From positions 108,331,635 to 108,395,634 of the forward strand of contig CM054180.1 of assembly GCA_028829895.1 (NCBI GenBank): a stretch of 64,000 bases of DNA. Direction: 5' to 3'. This document shows positions 45,636 through 56,684 of the stretch, in pieces (within the stretch, counting starts at the first letter, position 1; every line of letters begins with the position of its first letter). The notes under the pieces were generated by a model. That model was not told the DNA's origin, searched no databases, and was given only the letters and a program-made list of their open reading frames with translations. Both the position numbers and the translations under genes were made by a program. This stretch comes from Sinotaia quadrata (Eukaryota > Mollusca > Gastropoda > Architaenioglossa > Viviparidae).

Positions 45636-46186
45636 TCAGATCAGCCAATCAGCAAGTACAGAAATGTGACAGCCAGCAAGACAGACACAAAAGAAGTGGA
45701 AAATGTTGTAGACAAACGGCCTCACCGTACCAACAAATGAGTCAGGCACCGACGGCTGGCTTATCTGTTGGGATCGTTTGCTTGCCCTGAATGATGACGG
45801 CTGGTGCTTTTTGCACCCGGCACTGATATGACGACAATAACGAAAACGATCTATTTCGGTGCCGATGGTGGAATTTGCTTCTGAGAGGGCGCGCATACTT
45901 TCTTGCAGCATTTCGCAGCGATTCCCGCAAGAATGGTGCCGGCAGCTTGTGGAGTGAACAGAATGATGAAAGTCAGCATCTGGCACATGAGCCTTGCCAT
46001 AAATGTGTAGCTGAAGAGAATGTCGACTCTCTCGCCAGGCATGCCCAGGAGACAGCTGGTGATGCCAAAGACAGCCAAATTTTGGACGAAACTGGTGATT
46101 GAGTCTTTGCACAGCGTCTTGCTGTAAATGTAGAGCTCTGGAGTATTTCTAGAAATTCTTGTAGTCCTGTCATTACCGAGTAAAAC
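45636..46186 (-). pseudogene. GPCR pseudogene, paralog of receptors A and B (end of TM1 to TM5)
   Basis: The minus strand keeps the receptor order. VLLGN starts it, with a 12-residue insertion before ELYIYSKTL; then TSFVQNLAVFGITSCLLGMP (TM2, with the D2.50 position G), SYTF, MCQ (TM3 Cys) and a TM3 end reading AAKCC where A and B read E-R-Y/H. KKVCAPSQKQIPPSAPK follows and then a stop. After a frameshift comes FSLLSSYQCRVQKAPAVIIQ, then GKQTIPTDKPAV (compare GKQTTPTDHPEI in A); after another frameshift, SFVGTVRPFVYNIFHFFCV (TM5). TM6, TM7 and the first exon are absent. Two frameshifts and loss of the D2.50 and D/E-R-Y residues make it non-functional. No intron interrupts the ICL2-TM4 junction, as in B. 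Confidence 0.88.
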
Positions 46187-46299
46187 TTTTATATGGGATT
46201 TTCCTGTTAGAGATAAAAACATACAGCAGTATAAAGCAGATAATATGGTCATAATCATGAAAAACAGACATAAGCAGAAAGGACAAGTGTACCACATAT

Positions 46300-46520
46300 T
46301 TCTTTTAAATATAATATAATATAATATAACAAACTATAACATAACAACATAGCATAATATAATATAACATAACATAGCGTAATATAATAGAACATAACAT
46401 ACTATAAATTAACATAACAACAAAGCATAATATAATTTAACATAACAAGGTGATATAATAAATATAATATAATATAATGAATATAATATAATTATAAAAT
46501 AATTATTAAATAATATAATA
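46300..46520. repeat. AT-rich short repeats (AATATAATATAACATA)
   Basis: Imprecise 5- and 10-bp units of ATAAT/AACAT. Confidence 0.85.
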
Positions 46521-47860
46521 TTAACGTCATGTCTCGGATCATTTGAGTTTAACGTCTTTTAAGAACTGTAACACATCTATGAACAAGTAATTGAAAGAGG
46601 AAAGATACATAGATAAGAAAATACAGGTGAGACACACTAAAAAGTAACCAGACTCCGTTTCATTAAAGTATTCACAATGAAGCATACTTGTAACTTTTCT
46701 TTTTAAAATTATTTTTATTGGCAGACCAGGAGATTCTTAAGGTTTGTATCTATAGATGTTTTTCCAACTGTCTTCTTATCAGTTCATTGGGTTCTCCGTG
46801 GACAAAATGAAGGGGAGATAAGCCAGAATACAATAAATGGTATCTAATATAAGCGAGGAACAAAAAAGGAACATTAATATCGAAAGAAGTAAAGGAATAA
46901 TTAAGGAATAAATGAAAGAAAAATAAAAGATGTAATAAATGGTGAATTTTTTTTTAATGAGGCAAGAATGAAGAAATAAAGGTAAAAAAAAATAAAAGAA
47001 ATGAATTATAATAATAATAAAAAAAAGGAATAATTTAAAAAATAATACTAATGAAGTAAACTACTAAAAAATAAAAATGGAGAAGAGACAAACAAAAACT
47101 ATTAATAAAGTTAAAATTAAGAAAAGTGAAGGATTAAATATTGGACTGAATAAAGGAATAAATAAAATATAAAATAAATGAAAATTTAAAATAAAGAAAT
47201 ATGAATGAAAAAAACACAGAGCAAAACATTAATTGAAGAACATATTAAAGAAATGAAGGAAGGATAGAGTGAAAAGTAAAAGGAAGACATAAACAAATAA
47301 ATATTAATATATAAATGAAGAAGAGAATAAACAAAATTAAACGAAAGATAAAGTTCATAAATAAATGTAAAACATCCAGCGGACGGAAGAACTCTTTTAA
47401 ACATGAACGAAATAAAGAATAATGCGAAAAGAAAGCTATAACAATTTTGTTTTAAATACTTAAATTTAACTAAGCTAGAGTGAATAAAATAAAATTACTG
47501 AAAACAACTTGCATAAAAGGCACAATATTTACAATCGAAAAACACGTCTTCTACACTACACTTGTCAGTGGTTTCGTAAGTTTGACAATAAGAAGCAGAT
47601 CCAACATTTAATTGTACCTAATCTGTTACTCCTTTAGTAATCAGATTGTCACTATGACAACGAGAATTACGAGACAAGGGTTTTGAAGCAATTTTCTTCA
47701 AGTGCCCCATCTGTGTTTGAAGGCGTTCCACTCATGATTTTCTAATGTTTGATCATGTCAATCATTTGATATAATAAATTATACCGCGTCACACCCTTGC
47801 AACAGGCCCTCAAACTGTAAACTGAGATTCGCAGGCGGGTGTCACGTACAAATCCATTCA
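46521..47860. other. A-rich stretch without gene
   Basis: 46850-47360 is dominated by AATAAA/GAAATA-like sequence on the + strand. No gene or element is recognised. Confidence 0.45.
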
Positions 47861-47864
47861 ATGC

Positions 47865-48300
47865 TAACGTACGATTCATGATCGGGAATGTAATATTCAG
47901 CACGTAAGATTCGTGGAACAGTTGTGACGTGTTATCACTCAGTACTAAACGTATGATTCGTGATCAGTTGTGACGTGTTATCACTCAGTACTAAACGTAT
48001 GATTCGTGATCAGTTGTGACGTGTTATCACTCAGTACTAAACGTATGATTCGTGATCAGTTGTGACGTGTTATCACTCAGTACTAAACGTATGATTCGTG
48101 ATCAGTTGTGACGTGTTATCACTCAGTACTAAACGTATGATTCGTGATCAGTTGTGACGTGTTATCACTCAGTACTAAACGTATGATTCGTGATCAGTTG
48201 TGACGTACAATCATTCAATACCAAACGTACGATTTATGATCAGATGTGACATATTATCACTCACTACTAAACGTAAGATTCATAATCAGATGTGACGTGA
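47865..48300. repeat. Minisatellite, 46-bp unit, 6 near-identical plus diverged copies
   Basis: Unit AAACGTATGATTCGTGATCA followed by GTTGTGACGTGTTATCACTC and AGTACT. Each unit carries a TGACGT CRE half-site motif and a TGATCA palindrome. The array ends about 400 bp before the start codon of receptor B. Confidence 0.95.
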
Positions 48301-48469
48301 AACTCCATCCAAAAGCATAAATCGTCACAAACTGCAGACTGTGAAGTACTCACAGGTATGCAGTCTATATCGACTGTAGAACCCTATCTAAAATTTATTA
48401 AACATGTTCATTTGTCATGCTTAATTTTCACTCAGTCCGAATGATTTGTTGTGTCAAAAGCATGACTCC

Positions 48470-48698
48470 ATTCGCTATTCTTGATTCGTGACCAGCTGTG
48501 ACATAAATGCATAATTCCAATGAATGTCGTTAATCCGTGATTGGCTGTGACGGTGACTCTATCTCCATTTAAATTCGTTAATCTGTGATTGGCTGTGACG
48601 GTAACTCTGACTCCATTCAAATTCGCTAATCTGTGATTGGTTGTGACTGTAAGGTTGATCCGTCATTGGCTGTTACAGTAACTCTAACTCCATTAAAA
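48470..48698. repeat. Degenerate 60-65-bp tandem repeat running into the receptor B first exon
   Basis: Units share AATCTGTGATTGGCTGTGAC then GGTAACTCTGACTCCATT. Each has ATTGG (inverted CCAAT box). The last copy reads AACTCTAACTCCATTAAAA and then the start ATG of receptor B. Confidence 0.85.
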
Positions 48699-49842
48699 AT
48701 GTTGAACACTTCTACATGGAAGCCGTCAGTACATTGTCAATCCGTTCAGAACTGTTCTAATTCACCCAGCAGAGACTCTGAGGAATTGCTGCAGGAAATG
48801 AATGATAAATTTGCTCTACATATTCTTCCTTCGATAATATTTATAGGAATTCTGTGTCCAATCGGTAAGTTAATATCTTGTTAGAAGGTACCCGCCAAAA
48901 TTATTTTGCAGGTATGATGGAAAGGCTGGCAATAATGATAGACGGCAACTTTGTTACAATGCCCACGATCGTCTAGTCAAGTTACATAAGTAACAGTTTG
49001 TCATTGCGGAATGTATGTTAGGAGATACAGAAAATTCTAAAGGGCTAAATGTCTGCTGTTAATAAGGCGCCGTTTTGTGAGTATAATTAATTATTTTACA
49101 GGGTCTTTTCAGTGCTAATCATTCACCTGCTTTGGAGCCCACCTTACGCAAACTTCATGGAATTTAAATTCCCCACAAGTGATTACATAATTACGTAATT
49201 AACAAAACAGTTTCTAATAAGTGATTATATAATTACGTAATTAACAAAACAGTTTCTAATAAGTGATTACATAATTACGTAATTAACAAAACAGTTTCTA
49301 ATAAGTGATTACATATATTCGCTCACCGTAATTAACAAAACAATTTCTGCTGCTCAGTATGAATATCATGACTATGCACATATTCACATCACAAACATGG
49401 CACAATGGAACTTTGCCCTTCGCCCACACCTAATGAGGACTTACCACTTTCAACACAGTACACCCATTCAAACAATTAATTAAGAAATTAATATAACATG
49501 TCACTTTACTCACTTACCTAGGTAATTCTGGTGAATATTGCAGCTATCTTTCATCAAAGGAAGTACAATATAATGCTTGTGATCCTATATTTTAAAGAAT
49601 TTCTCATATAATACAGTCATAGTTGTTGATTCACGTAATTATTTTACCCACTAAATAGAAACTGGCTAGAAGGATTGATTAAATATTGTTGCAAAACAAA
49701 TACAGTATGACTTAGGTCTTTGTATGCTATCCACAAACTTCGAAACAAAAAAGTTGGGAAATAGTAAGAAAACGGTTTCACTTGGAATGGGAAATAGATT
49801 GCAATTAGGCACACATATACACACACACACACACGCACACAG

Positions 49843-49876
<34 letters not shown>

Positions 49877-52419
49877 ACACACTCAGAGACAAATGACGGA
49901 AACAGTATTAAAATTTACAAGTTTAAAATCACTACTTTTATACTTGGAATAGTTTGAAATAGTGTTATTATTTAGTGATATATTATTAAATTTAAGACTA
50001 AGCACGCTTAATACTTTGAGATAGGGATAAGTAGTTATACTTTCAGTGTTAGATAAGCACGCTATGTAGTGTGAGATAGGGATAAGTAGTTATTATTCTT
50101 TCAGTGTTGGATAAGCACGCTATGTAGTGTGAGATAGGGATAAGTAGTTATTATTCTTTCAGTGTTGGATAAGCACGCTATGTAGTGTGAGATAGGAAGC
50201 GAACGGGATGTAGTGACTGGTTATATGATCTTGTACATGGCAGTATCAGGACTCAATGCGTCCTGTCTCCAAGGAATGGATTAAGCCGAGAACATTTTGT
50301 ATTCAGTACAAGTTTATATAAAATTTTATTTAGTGTTGATTTTGAGTTAGTACAGGAATAAATGAGAGAACACTTTAGCCAGCCTTGACAGATGAGATAA
50401 TAACTGCAAGATGGAAACTCTGTAACTGTCACGAGACATTTGTTCGGAACTTGTTACTTTTTAATTTATTAATTTATTTAATGGTCTTTTAAAGTGATGG
50501 CTGCTTATTAGATAAGTGAATGTATCATGTATGTGTGACATTGTTGTGAGTTGTTACTTGGAATATATTTTCTTATTAATTTCTTTGAACTATTTTTATG
50601 TAGACTGTATTGTTAAAACTGTCAAAGATCTTTGATTTCTGATCTAGTTTGCGAAAAAAAGAATTACGTCAGCAGTAATGGTACATTGAAAAAACACTAG
50701 CAGTATTTTTAAGATATAAAACCGGCTGAAGTAACATTTTCTGAAATCTTTATTATTTTCTTAACTATAAAAATAGTAAGAAATTCAATGATTTATTTGA
50801 ATAAGAATTCAAATTTGATCAACATTAAAACTATGTATCATGAAAAGATTTGAATGCATCACAATGTTTAATACTGCCACACACACTTTTCAAACAAGAT
50901 GGTGAATTTATACACTGAAATTAGGTGAATATAAATTTAATGAATAAAAACAGGCATTTAAATTCTGTCATGTGATATTTCATAAATGTGAAACATATGG
51001 AACAACTTAATAAGTCCAAAGATTACTTAAATCTTTACAGTAAAATAAGATTTAATGACGATGACTGTTGCATACTTCCAAAAGGTTTTATTTGTTAATT
51101 TTTTCATTGCAAGATTATCAGTTACTTTTCTTTCTGTTAATAGAACTGTACATTTATATTATATCTCTATTATATATTATATATAATTATATTATATATT
51201 ATTCTGCAAATAATAAAATTGATGTACGTTTTTCTCTTGCTTATATCAAACTGAAATAATGTATTATCCTTATTCACTCTTTTTTCATGACTTCTGTTGA
51301 CTGTCGGTTGTGAACCAAGGTCCCGAAATTTTACGAAGATTTTAAGAGACCCAAGGAATTATGGAGGATGTGAGAACTTCAGAGGAGCGCTGCTTTTAGT
51401 AATGGGGCGAGTTTGTGGTTTCCAGGTAGTTTATTTAGATTTTAGAGAGTCTTCTTACTCATATGTTATGTTCCCAAGAATCCTATCACTATAGGTACCA
51501 CTTCTGCTTTTACATTCCACAGTCTCTGGGTTTTTAAAAAATATAAGATCTTGGTATTTTTCTATTTATCTCTTTCTGTTGTTTTTATATATCGACCACT
51601 TGGAACAGCAACCTCAATGATTATTGCTGATCTATGGGACTTATTGAGAACTACAATATCTGCTCTTTGTGGAAGATTAATTCAATCTGTTTTATCGCGA
51701 AATTCAACAGTATTTTGACAGAAAAGTTTCGGTGTCTGCTTTTGGTTGGTGCATCCATGTTCTTTCTGGGGTTTTTAACTCCATAGTTCTCACATAGATT
51801 TCTATGTATGAGTTTTGCCACTTAGTTGAGTCTTTTGGTGTAATTTGATCCAGCCAGAACCTGACATCCAGATAGTATGTGTTCTGTTGTTTCATCCATG
51901 GCTTTGCAGAGTCTGCATTTAGAATCATTTGAGATTTTTTTTTTTTTTTAATTTTTGTTTTGTGTGACTTCGCATTTAGTGCTCGATCTTGTGCAACTTT
52001 TACGAGGGCATCTGTTTCTGATTTCAACCCCTCCCCTCTTTCAACCGTCTGTATTTTGATGCTTCATCAGCTTTTTTCGTACATACTGGCCATGGAAAGG
52101 TTTTTGACTCCAGGTATTTGCTAATGCCTGTTTCGTTCTTTTCTTCCATGTTTCTTGGTCTGTTTGTGGAGGTTGGTATAATCCACCCATCTTTACTGCT
52201 TCTATCATTCCACAGCCTCTGAATTTCTAATATGAGATATTGGTATTATTCAATTTTTTCTCTTTCTTTTGTTTTTATGCTTCTATCACTTGGAACAGCG
52301 ACATCAATGATTGTTACTGTTCTATTGGACTTATTATTATTATTATTATTAGTAGTAGTAGTAGTAGTAGTAGAATTATTATTATTATTATTATTATTAT
52401 TATTTAGCCTCTTTCCACG

Positions 52420-52453
<34 letters not shown>

Positions 52454-54075
52454 CAGGAACTGTTGGTAATTCAATGGTGTTATACATTTATAACCGGAAG
52501 CTGAGTAAAGACACACTTAGCTGGTTTATCCAAAGCCTGGCCGTGTTTGATATCATCAGCTGCCTCCTATGCGTTCCTGGCGAGATGCAAGACATGTTCA
52601 ACAGCTACACCTTCGGTAAGAGTGTCATGTGCAAGGTCTTGAGGTTCATCAGCATGTTCTGCTCAGTCGGTTCCGGCACCGTTCTCCTGGTAGTTGCGAT
52701 TGAGCGCCACAAGAAAATATGCAAGCCCTTTGAGAAACAAATTTCAGTGACGTCAGCCAAGTGGATCATCTTCGTTATCGTCGTCGCATCAGCACTGAGC
52801 GCGACACCAGCCACCATCATTAACGGTCAGCGGACGGTCCGGACGGACGAGCCACTGATCAATGGCAGCGACTGCTCCGTTTCTGATGTGTTTGTGGGCA
52901 CCCCGTATCCTGTCATCTACAGCGGGTACCAGTTCCTTATATTTGGGGTTGGCATGCTGAGCATTGTTGTTCTGTACTCTCTGATTTGTTGGCGAGTGTG
53001 TAAACAAGGGCGGATAAGAAAAGTAGGTTTTCAAAGGATGCGAAGGGACCTTGTGCAACCTGAAAAGAAGAGTGAGAAAGAGCTTTCTGTTAGCCCAAGC
53101 CTTAATGGTGGACTCTCAAGTAAGATTACCCTCTTCCGCCGGAGTAAGTTCGTTAAATTAAATGTCAGTTCAGGTGTGAAGAAAGCAGCCACTACGTCAA
53201 TTTTCATCTCAGCTGCCCGAAGTAAAGAGTTATCACAAGACAATGAACAGAGTTCAAAACAAGAGCCTTTGTGTTCTCTGTCTCTAAGCAGTCCGACATT
53301 GCACAGGCAGGCAAGGTCCAGGACAATTGCTCTGGATGATCAGCTTCCTCGCGTAGATACACATAGTACCAATATAGCCAAATGTGACGTCATGAACTGT
53401 AATCAGTTCCAGCCTATTAGCTTGCCACTTAAAAGGAATTTTGTGACGAATATTAGCTTGGAGAAAAATACATACTTGAAGAAGCTTCATTTGCACAAAG
53501 AAAACCACATAAACAATTCTGGATTTCGCATGGATACATCAGCCCCAGATTATGCATTGGTAACAGTCGGTACCGCTGCAACAGAACTGTTAGCCGGTAC
53601 CCATTCCAGCTCCAAGACACTTGAATCGATAGGACGCCCGAAAGCAAGAAACAATGAAGGCGACATGATTTCAATGTCTGGTTCTATCTTTGAACCTACA
53701 AAAAATCTGGTGCCAGAGGATTTTAAGGTCAATGCGGGGGTCATGAATCATCTTCAGGCCGATGGCGATGCCAAAACGAAATGGGTTGGAATTCAATCTG
53801 CAAATTACTCGGTAGGCCGTCAGGCTCGACACACGACGCTGATGATGGTCGTGATCACAGTGACGTTCGCGCTAGGTTACCTCCCCTACTTGGTACTCAT
53901 GCTGATGCACGTCATGGGTACACTGCCACTAAAAGGTAAATGGAATGCCTTCTTCAATATATTGATTAGATCGTATTTCCTCAATAGCGTCGCCAATCCT
54001 ATCATTTACAGTTTCTGCTCCAAAGTGTTCAAAAGAAAATGTGTGGAGGTGTTGCGATGCAAATGTCATAGATAA
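48699..54075 (+). CDS. Receptor B: class A (rhodopsin-like) GPCR, two coding exons, 594 aa
   Basis: Joined exons are 48699-48864 and 52457-54075; the single intron is GT-AG, phase 1, at the same Gly codon as in receptor A. An in-frame TAA at 48627-48629 precedes the first ATG. The N-terminus is short with sequons N3 and N18. N60 (1.50) is in TM1, D87 (2.50) in TM2, C114 pairs with ECL2 C195, E138-R139-H140 replaces DRY, P532 is in TM6 (GYLPYL, no CWxP) and N569-P-I-I-Y573 in TM7. The third cytoplasmic loop is about 270 residues, poorly conserved and rich in Ser, Lys and Asn. The C-terminus CVEVLRCKCHR has Cys for possible palmitoylation. It shares long blocks with receptor A (LY-YNRKL, AVFD-, PGE, SYTFG, NPIIYSFCS), so it is a paralog. 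ATP-ATIINGQ runs through the site of A's second intron without interruption. Ligand unknown; plasma-membrane signalling expected. Confidence 0.93.
49155..49345. repeat. Minisatellite, about 48-50 bp, 4 copies
   Basis: Unit core AAGTGATTACATAATTACGT then AATTAACAAAACAGTTTCTAAT. Confidence 0.93.
49810..49885. repeat. (CA)n microsatellite
   Basis: CA dinucleotides with a few interruptions. Confidence 0.95.
50010..50205. repeat. Minisatellite, about 60 bp, 3 copies
   Basis: Units share GGATAAGCACGCTATGTAGT then GTGAGATAGGGATAAGTAGT. The interval 50206-51285 is AT-rich without a feature. Confidence 0.93.
51290..52330 (-). mobile_element. Rearranged LINE C-terminal fragments, antisense in the receptor B intron
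   Basis: Reading the minus strand from 52330: NKSNRTVTIIDVAVPSDRS then IKTKEREKIE, a truncated endonuclease-like piece. After a junction near 52220 come PRNMEEKNETGISKYLES and RRLKEGRGLKSETDALVKVA. Then YIEIYVRTMELKTPERTWMH, QRADIVVLNKSHRSAIIIEV and QRLWNVKAEVVPIVIGFLG. The latter blocks match the copy at 42010-42640 in order and closely at DNA level. It therefore contains two copies of the NKS-RxxxII-V-VPS block, that is, a tandem or nested arrangement. Stops and frameshifts are numerous. The longest surviving frame is 51704-52027. Confidence 0.85.
52325..52452. repeat. (TTA)n / (AGT)n microsatellites at the splice acceptor
   Basis: TTATTA runs at 52329-52350 and 52374-52402, AGTAGT at 52350-52371, and a final TTA run at 52422-52451 that leads directly into the ACAG acceptor of receptor B exon 2. 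Confidence 0.95.
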
Positions 54076-54229
54076 AATACACCAAAGACACCACAACGGT
54101 CTTCACATTCACATTCTGAAGAAAGAAGCTTGGTACACGTGCCTATTAGCCTCTCCTAGCATTAGAATGTTCCAGTTAAATTAGGAAGCAGTTAACCATG
54201 TCCGGGATGTTAAGGTTGTGCTTTTATTG

Positions 54230-54530
54230 TTTATGCTCAAAGACTGATATAGTTTGTACTTATATTGCTTATACTCTAATACTGTTATAGTTTTGTGCTC
54301 ATGTTCTAAGACTGTTATAGTTTTGTGCTTATGTTCTAAGACTGTTATAGTTTTGTGCTTATATTGCTTATGTTCTAAGACTTATAGTTTTGTGCTTATA
54401 TTGCTTATGTTCAATGACTGATATAGTTTTGTGCTTATATTCCTTATGTTCAATGACTGATATAGTTTTGTGCTTCTATTGCTTATGTTGTATTGCTGTT
54501 ATAGTTTCGTGCTTAATTTCAGTAAAAACA
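54230..54530. repeat. Minisatellite, about 30-50 bp, about 8 copies, receptor B 3' flank
   Basis: Unit core ATAGTTTTGTGCTTATATTG then CTTATGTTCTAAGACTGTT. It begins 155 bp after the stop, so it probably lies in the 3' UTR. Poly(A) signal candidates follow: ATTAAA at 54534-54539 and AATAAA at 54745-54750. Confidence 0.9.
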
Positions 54531-54759
54531 ATCATTAAAATGAATGTCTCCTTTGTGGCACAGATAGAGGTATGTATTTAATCCTACCACTTGAGGTAAG
54601 AAATTCTCTAGAGTTTCATTATTTAAAATTTCATCTGGATGTCAGAAATTATTTCGGTAGAATCTTCCTTCTTGAATTAATATGTGTTTGTTTTTAGTGT
54701 TTCTCTTGAGGTAAATCATTCCTACCTCTAACACTACTTAAAGAAATAAAATAAAAGTA

Positions 54760-55690
54760 TTTTATCTTTGGTAGAGGATAATTAAAATATTGTCATTACT
54801 AATTATAATTATCAGTGTTTGCAGTACAGAAGTATCGTGAAGAGGCTGCACTTGTTAGCACAATAGTATTTATGTGACTGTTTTTATGAAACTATATAAA
54901 CAGACTTGGGTACATAATTTATCTTAGCAAAATAATGTGGGTCAGTTGCTGCTCCCCCCCCCCTCTCCAGCCGAGAACCACACGGTTATAAGTCTGGTGA
55001 TACTATTATATTTGTCTGTTAATAGTGCACATTTAATAAATAGCTGTACGGGACATTTAAATAGACAGTTCACAGGCGCTAAGAAAAACCACTTGAGGGG
55101 GGACATTATTTATTTTACAGCAGTTCCTTCCCTGAAGATTTCCCCCGACTTTTTGACTACATCCGGGTTTCTACACCAACGGGGTTTGATCAGTGTGTCC
55201 TACGTGTATTCCTAGCCTTGTACGGCGCAAGCTACAACAACAATCACCAACCTGTGCTACTAGACTAGCTACCATTCTGTAGATCTTAGGCAAAAGGTAT
55301 CTGTCATCTACCACCAAGTCAGCAAGACTATATCTGTCCATCAAGTGGACGTATTATCACATTATCACTGCATGACTATGAACACACCCCATGAAGAGGT
55401 TGGTCTCTTAAGGAAGATGACTCTCGTCGTTCGCAGTAGTTGTTGGAGAGAGGGTCTATTTATATTCTGCAGCAATAGCTATAGTACTATTTATATAGGC
55501 TAAGTTAAAGTTGACTGAGTCAGTATTATAAACATTGTTTTGTCAGTTCTAGCTAACGCATTATCAGAACGACTGATTTCAGTTTATCGTTTTCTTAAGT
55601 CATAATTCTTTCATCAGATGTTAATTCTATCCACTGCCTATAATCATCATCCAGGAACAACTGACCGACTCTGGACACATTTACCTGTTG
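54760..55690. other. Stretch without recognised gene
   Basis: A 92-codon frame at 54937-55215 has no domain. 55080-55240 is of mixed composition and may be element-derived. Confidence 0.35.
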
Positions 55691-55701
55691 ATCTGATGTG
55701 A

Positions 55702-55750
55702 TTTTGATTGAGTGTAGGGGGCGCTTCCGGCTTCCACCGCTTTCGCGCTT
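55702..55750 (-). mobile_element. Retroelement insertion, GC-rich 3'-tail family, copy 4 (49 bp)
   Basis: Flanked by the 11-bp direct repeat ATCTGATGTGA (55691-55701 and 55751-55761). On the minus strand the insert is AAGCGCGAAAGCGGTGGAAG, CCGGAAGCGCC, CCCTACACT and a CAATCAAAA tail. It is only the 3' end of the family, so it defines the minimal 3' unit. A C-to-T change in the second hairpin (GGT-GGAA-GCC) leaves a G-T wobble. Confidence 0.82.
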
Positions 55751-55839
55751 ATCTGATGTGAGACCCATCACGTCGTTTATATTCTGGCTCACGATTAAAG
55801 CCGCAGGGTGTGTGAGAGGACTTCTTGACGATTTTGATT

Positions 55840-56130
55840 CATTACTGATGTAATTCTGTGTCAAAATGCGCCAGCTTTGTAACTGATATAACTCTGTGAG
55901 CGTTATAATCTGTCTGCTTTGTAACTGATAAAATTTTGTTAGCTTTATGTCTTTTTTTCTTACTGATATAACTCTGTGAACCTTATAACATGTCTGCTTT
56001 GTTACTAGTATTATTTTGTGAACTTTATAATGTGTTAGCTTTGTAACATACAATTTTGTAAGCTTTTTAAAAAATGTGTCTGCTTTGTAACTGATATATA
56101 ATTTTGTGAGCTTTATAATGTGTCTGTTTT
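55840..56130. repeat. Minisatellite, about 40-45 bp, 6-7 copies
   Basis: Units share CTGCTTTGTAACTGATATAA then TTTTGTGAGCTTTATAATGTGT. Confidence 0.9.
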
Positions 56131-56224
56131 GTCAGTGATATCATTAAAAGCATATATTACTGTTTCTCCCTCTCTCTCTCTTTCTCGTGTTCTCCAATAC
56201 ACCCACGTCATCAAATAAATCAGA

Positions 56225-56580
56225 CTTTGTTATTGCTCGGAATGGTGGGTAATTGTGAGTAAATCACACGAAATGCAGACTGGTGAGTAATTATGAGTAA
56301 ATCACACGAAATGCAGAATGGTGGGTAATTATGAGTAAATCAGACAAAAATGCAGAATGGTGAGTAAATCAGACAGAAATGCAGAATGGTGAGTAATTGT
56401 AAGTAAATCAGCAGAAATGCAGAATGGTGGGTAATTGTGAGTAAATCAGACAGAAATGCACTCTGGTGGGTAATTATGACTAAATCAGACAGAAATGCAG
56501 ACTGGTGGGTAATTATGACTAAATCAGACAGAAATGCAGAATGGTGGGTAATTTTGAGTAAATCAGATCGAAATGCAGCA
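56225..56580. repeat. Minisatellite, about 38-40 bp, 9 copies
   Basis: Unit core AAATCAGACAGAAATGCAGA then ATGGTGGGTAATTATGAGT. Confidence 0.95.
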
Positions 56581-56684
56581 GACATACTAAAGTCCAGTAG
56601 ATAATCCTGAAAATATTTGAAAGAGAAAACGCAAGTATGATTAAATGATATTTCTGAAAGAAAAAAGTCCTCATATACGATAGC

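Larger units (their letters stand above)
48865..52456 (+). other. Receptor B intron (3.6 kb)
   Basis: Donor GTAAGT at 48865; acceptor ends at 52456 in TTATTATTATTATACAG, where the upstream tract is a TTA microsatellite. It holds three minisatellites, a CA run and antisense LINE fragments. Nothing else gene-like is seen. Confidence 0.9.
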
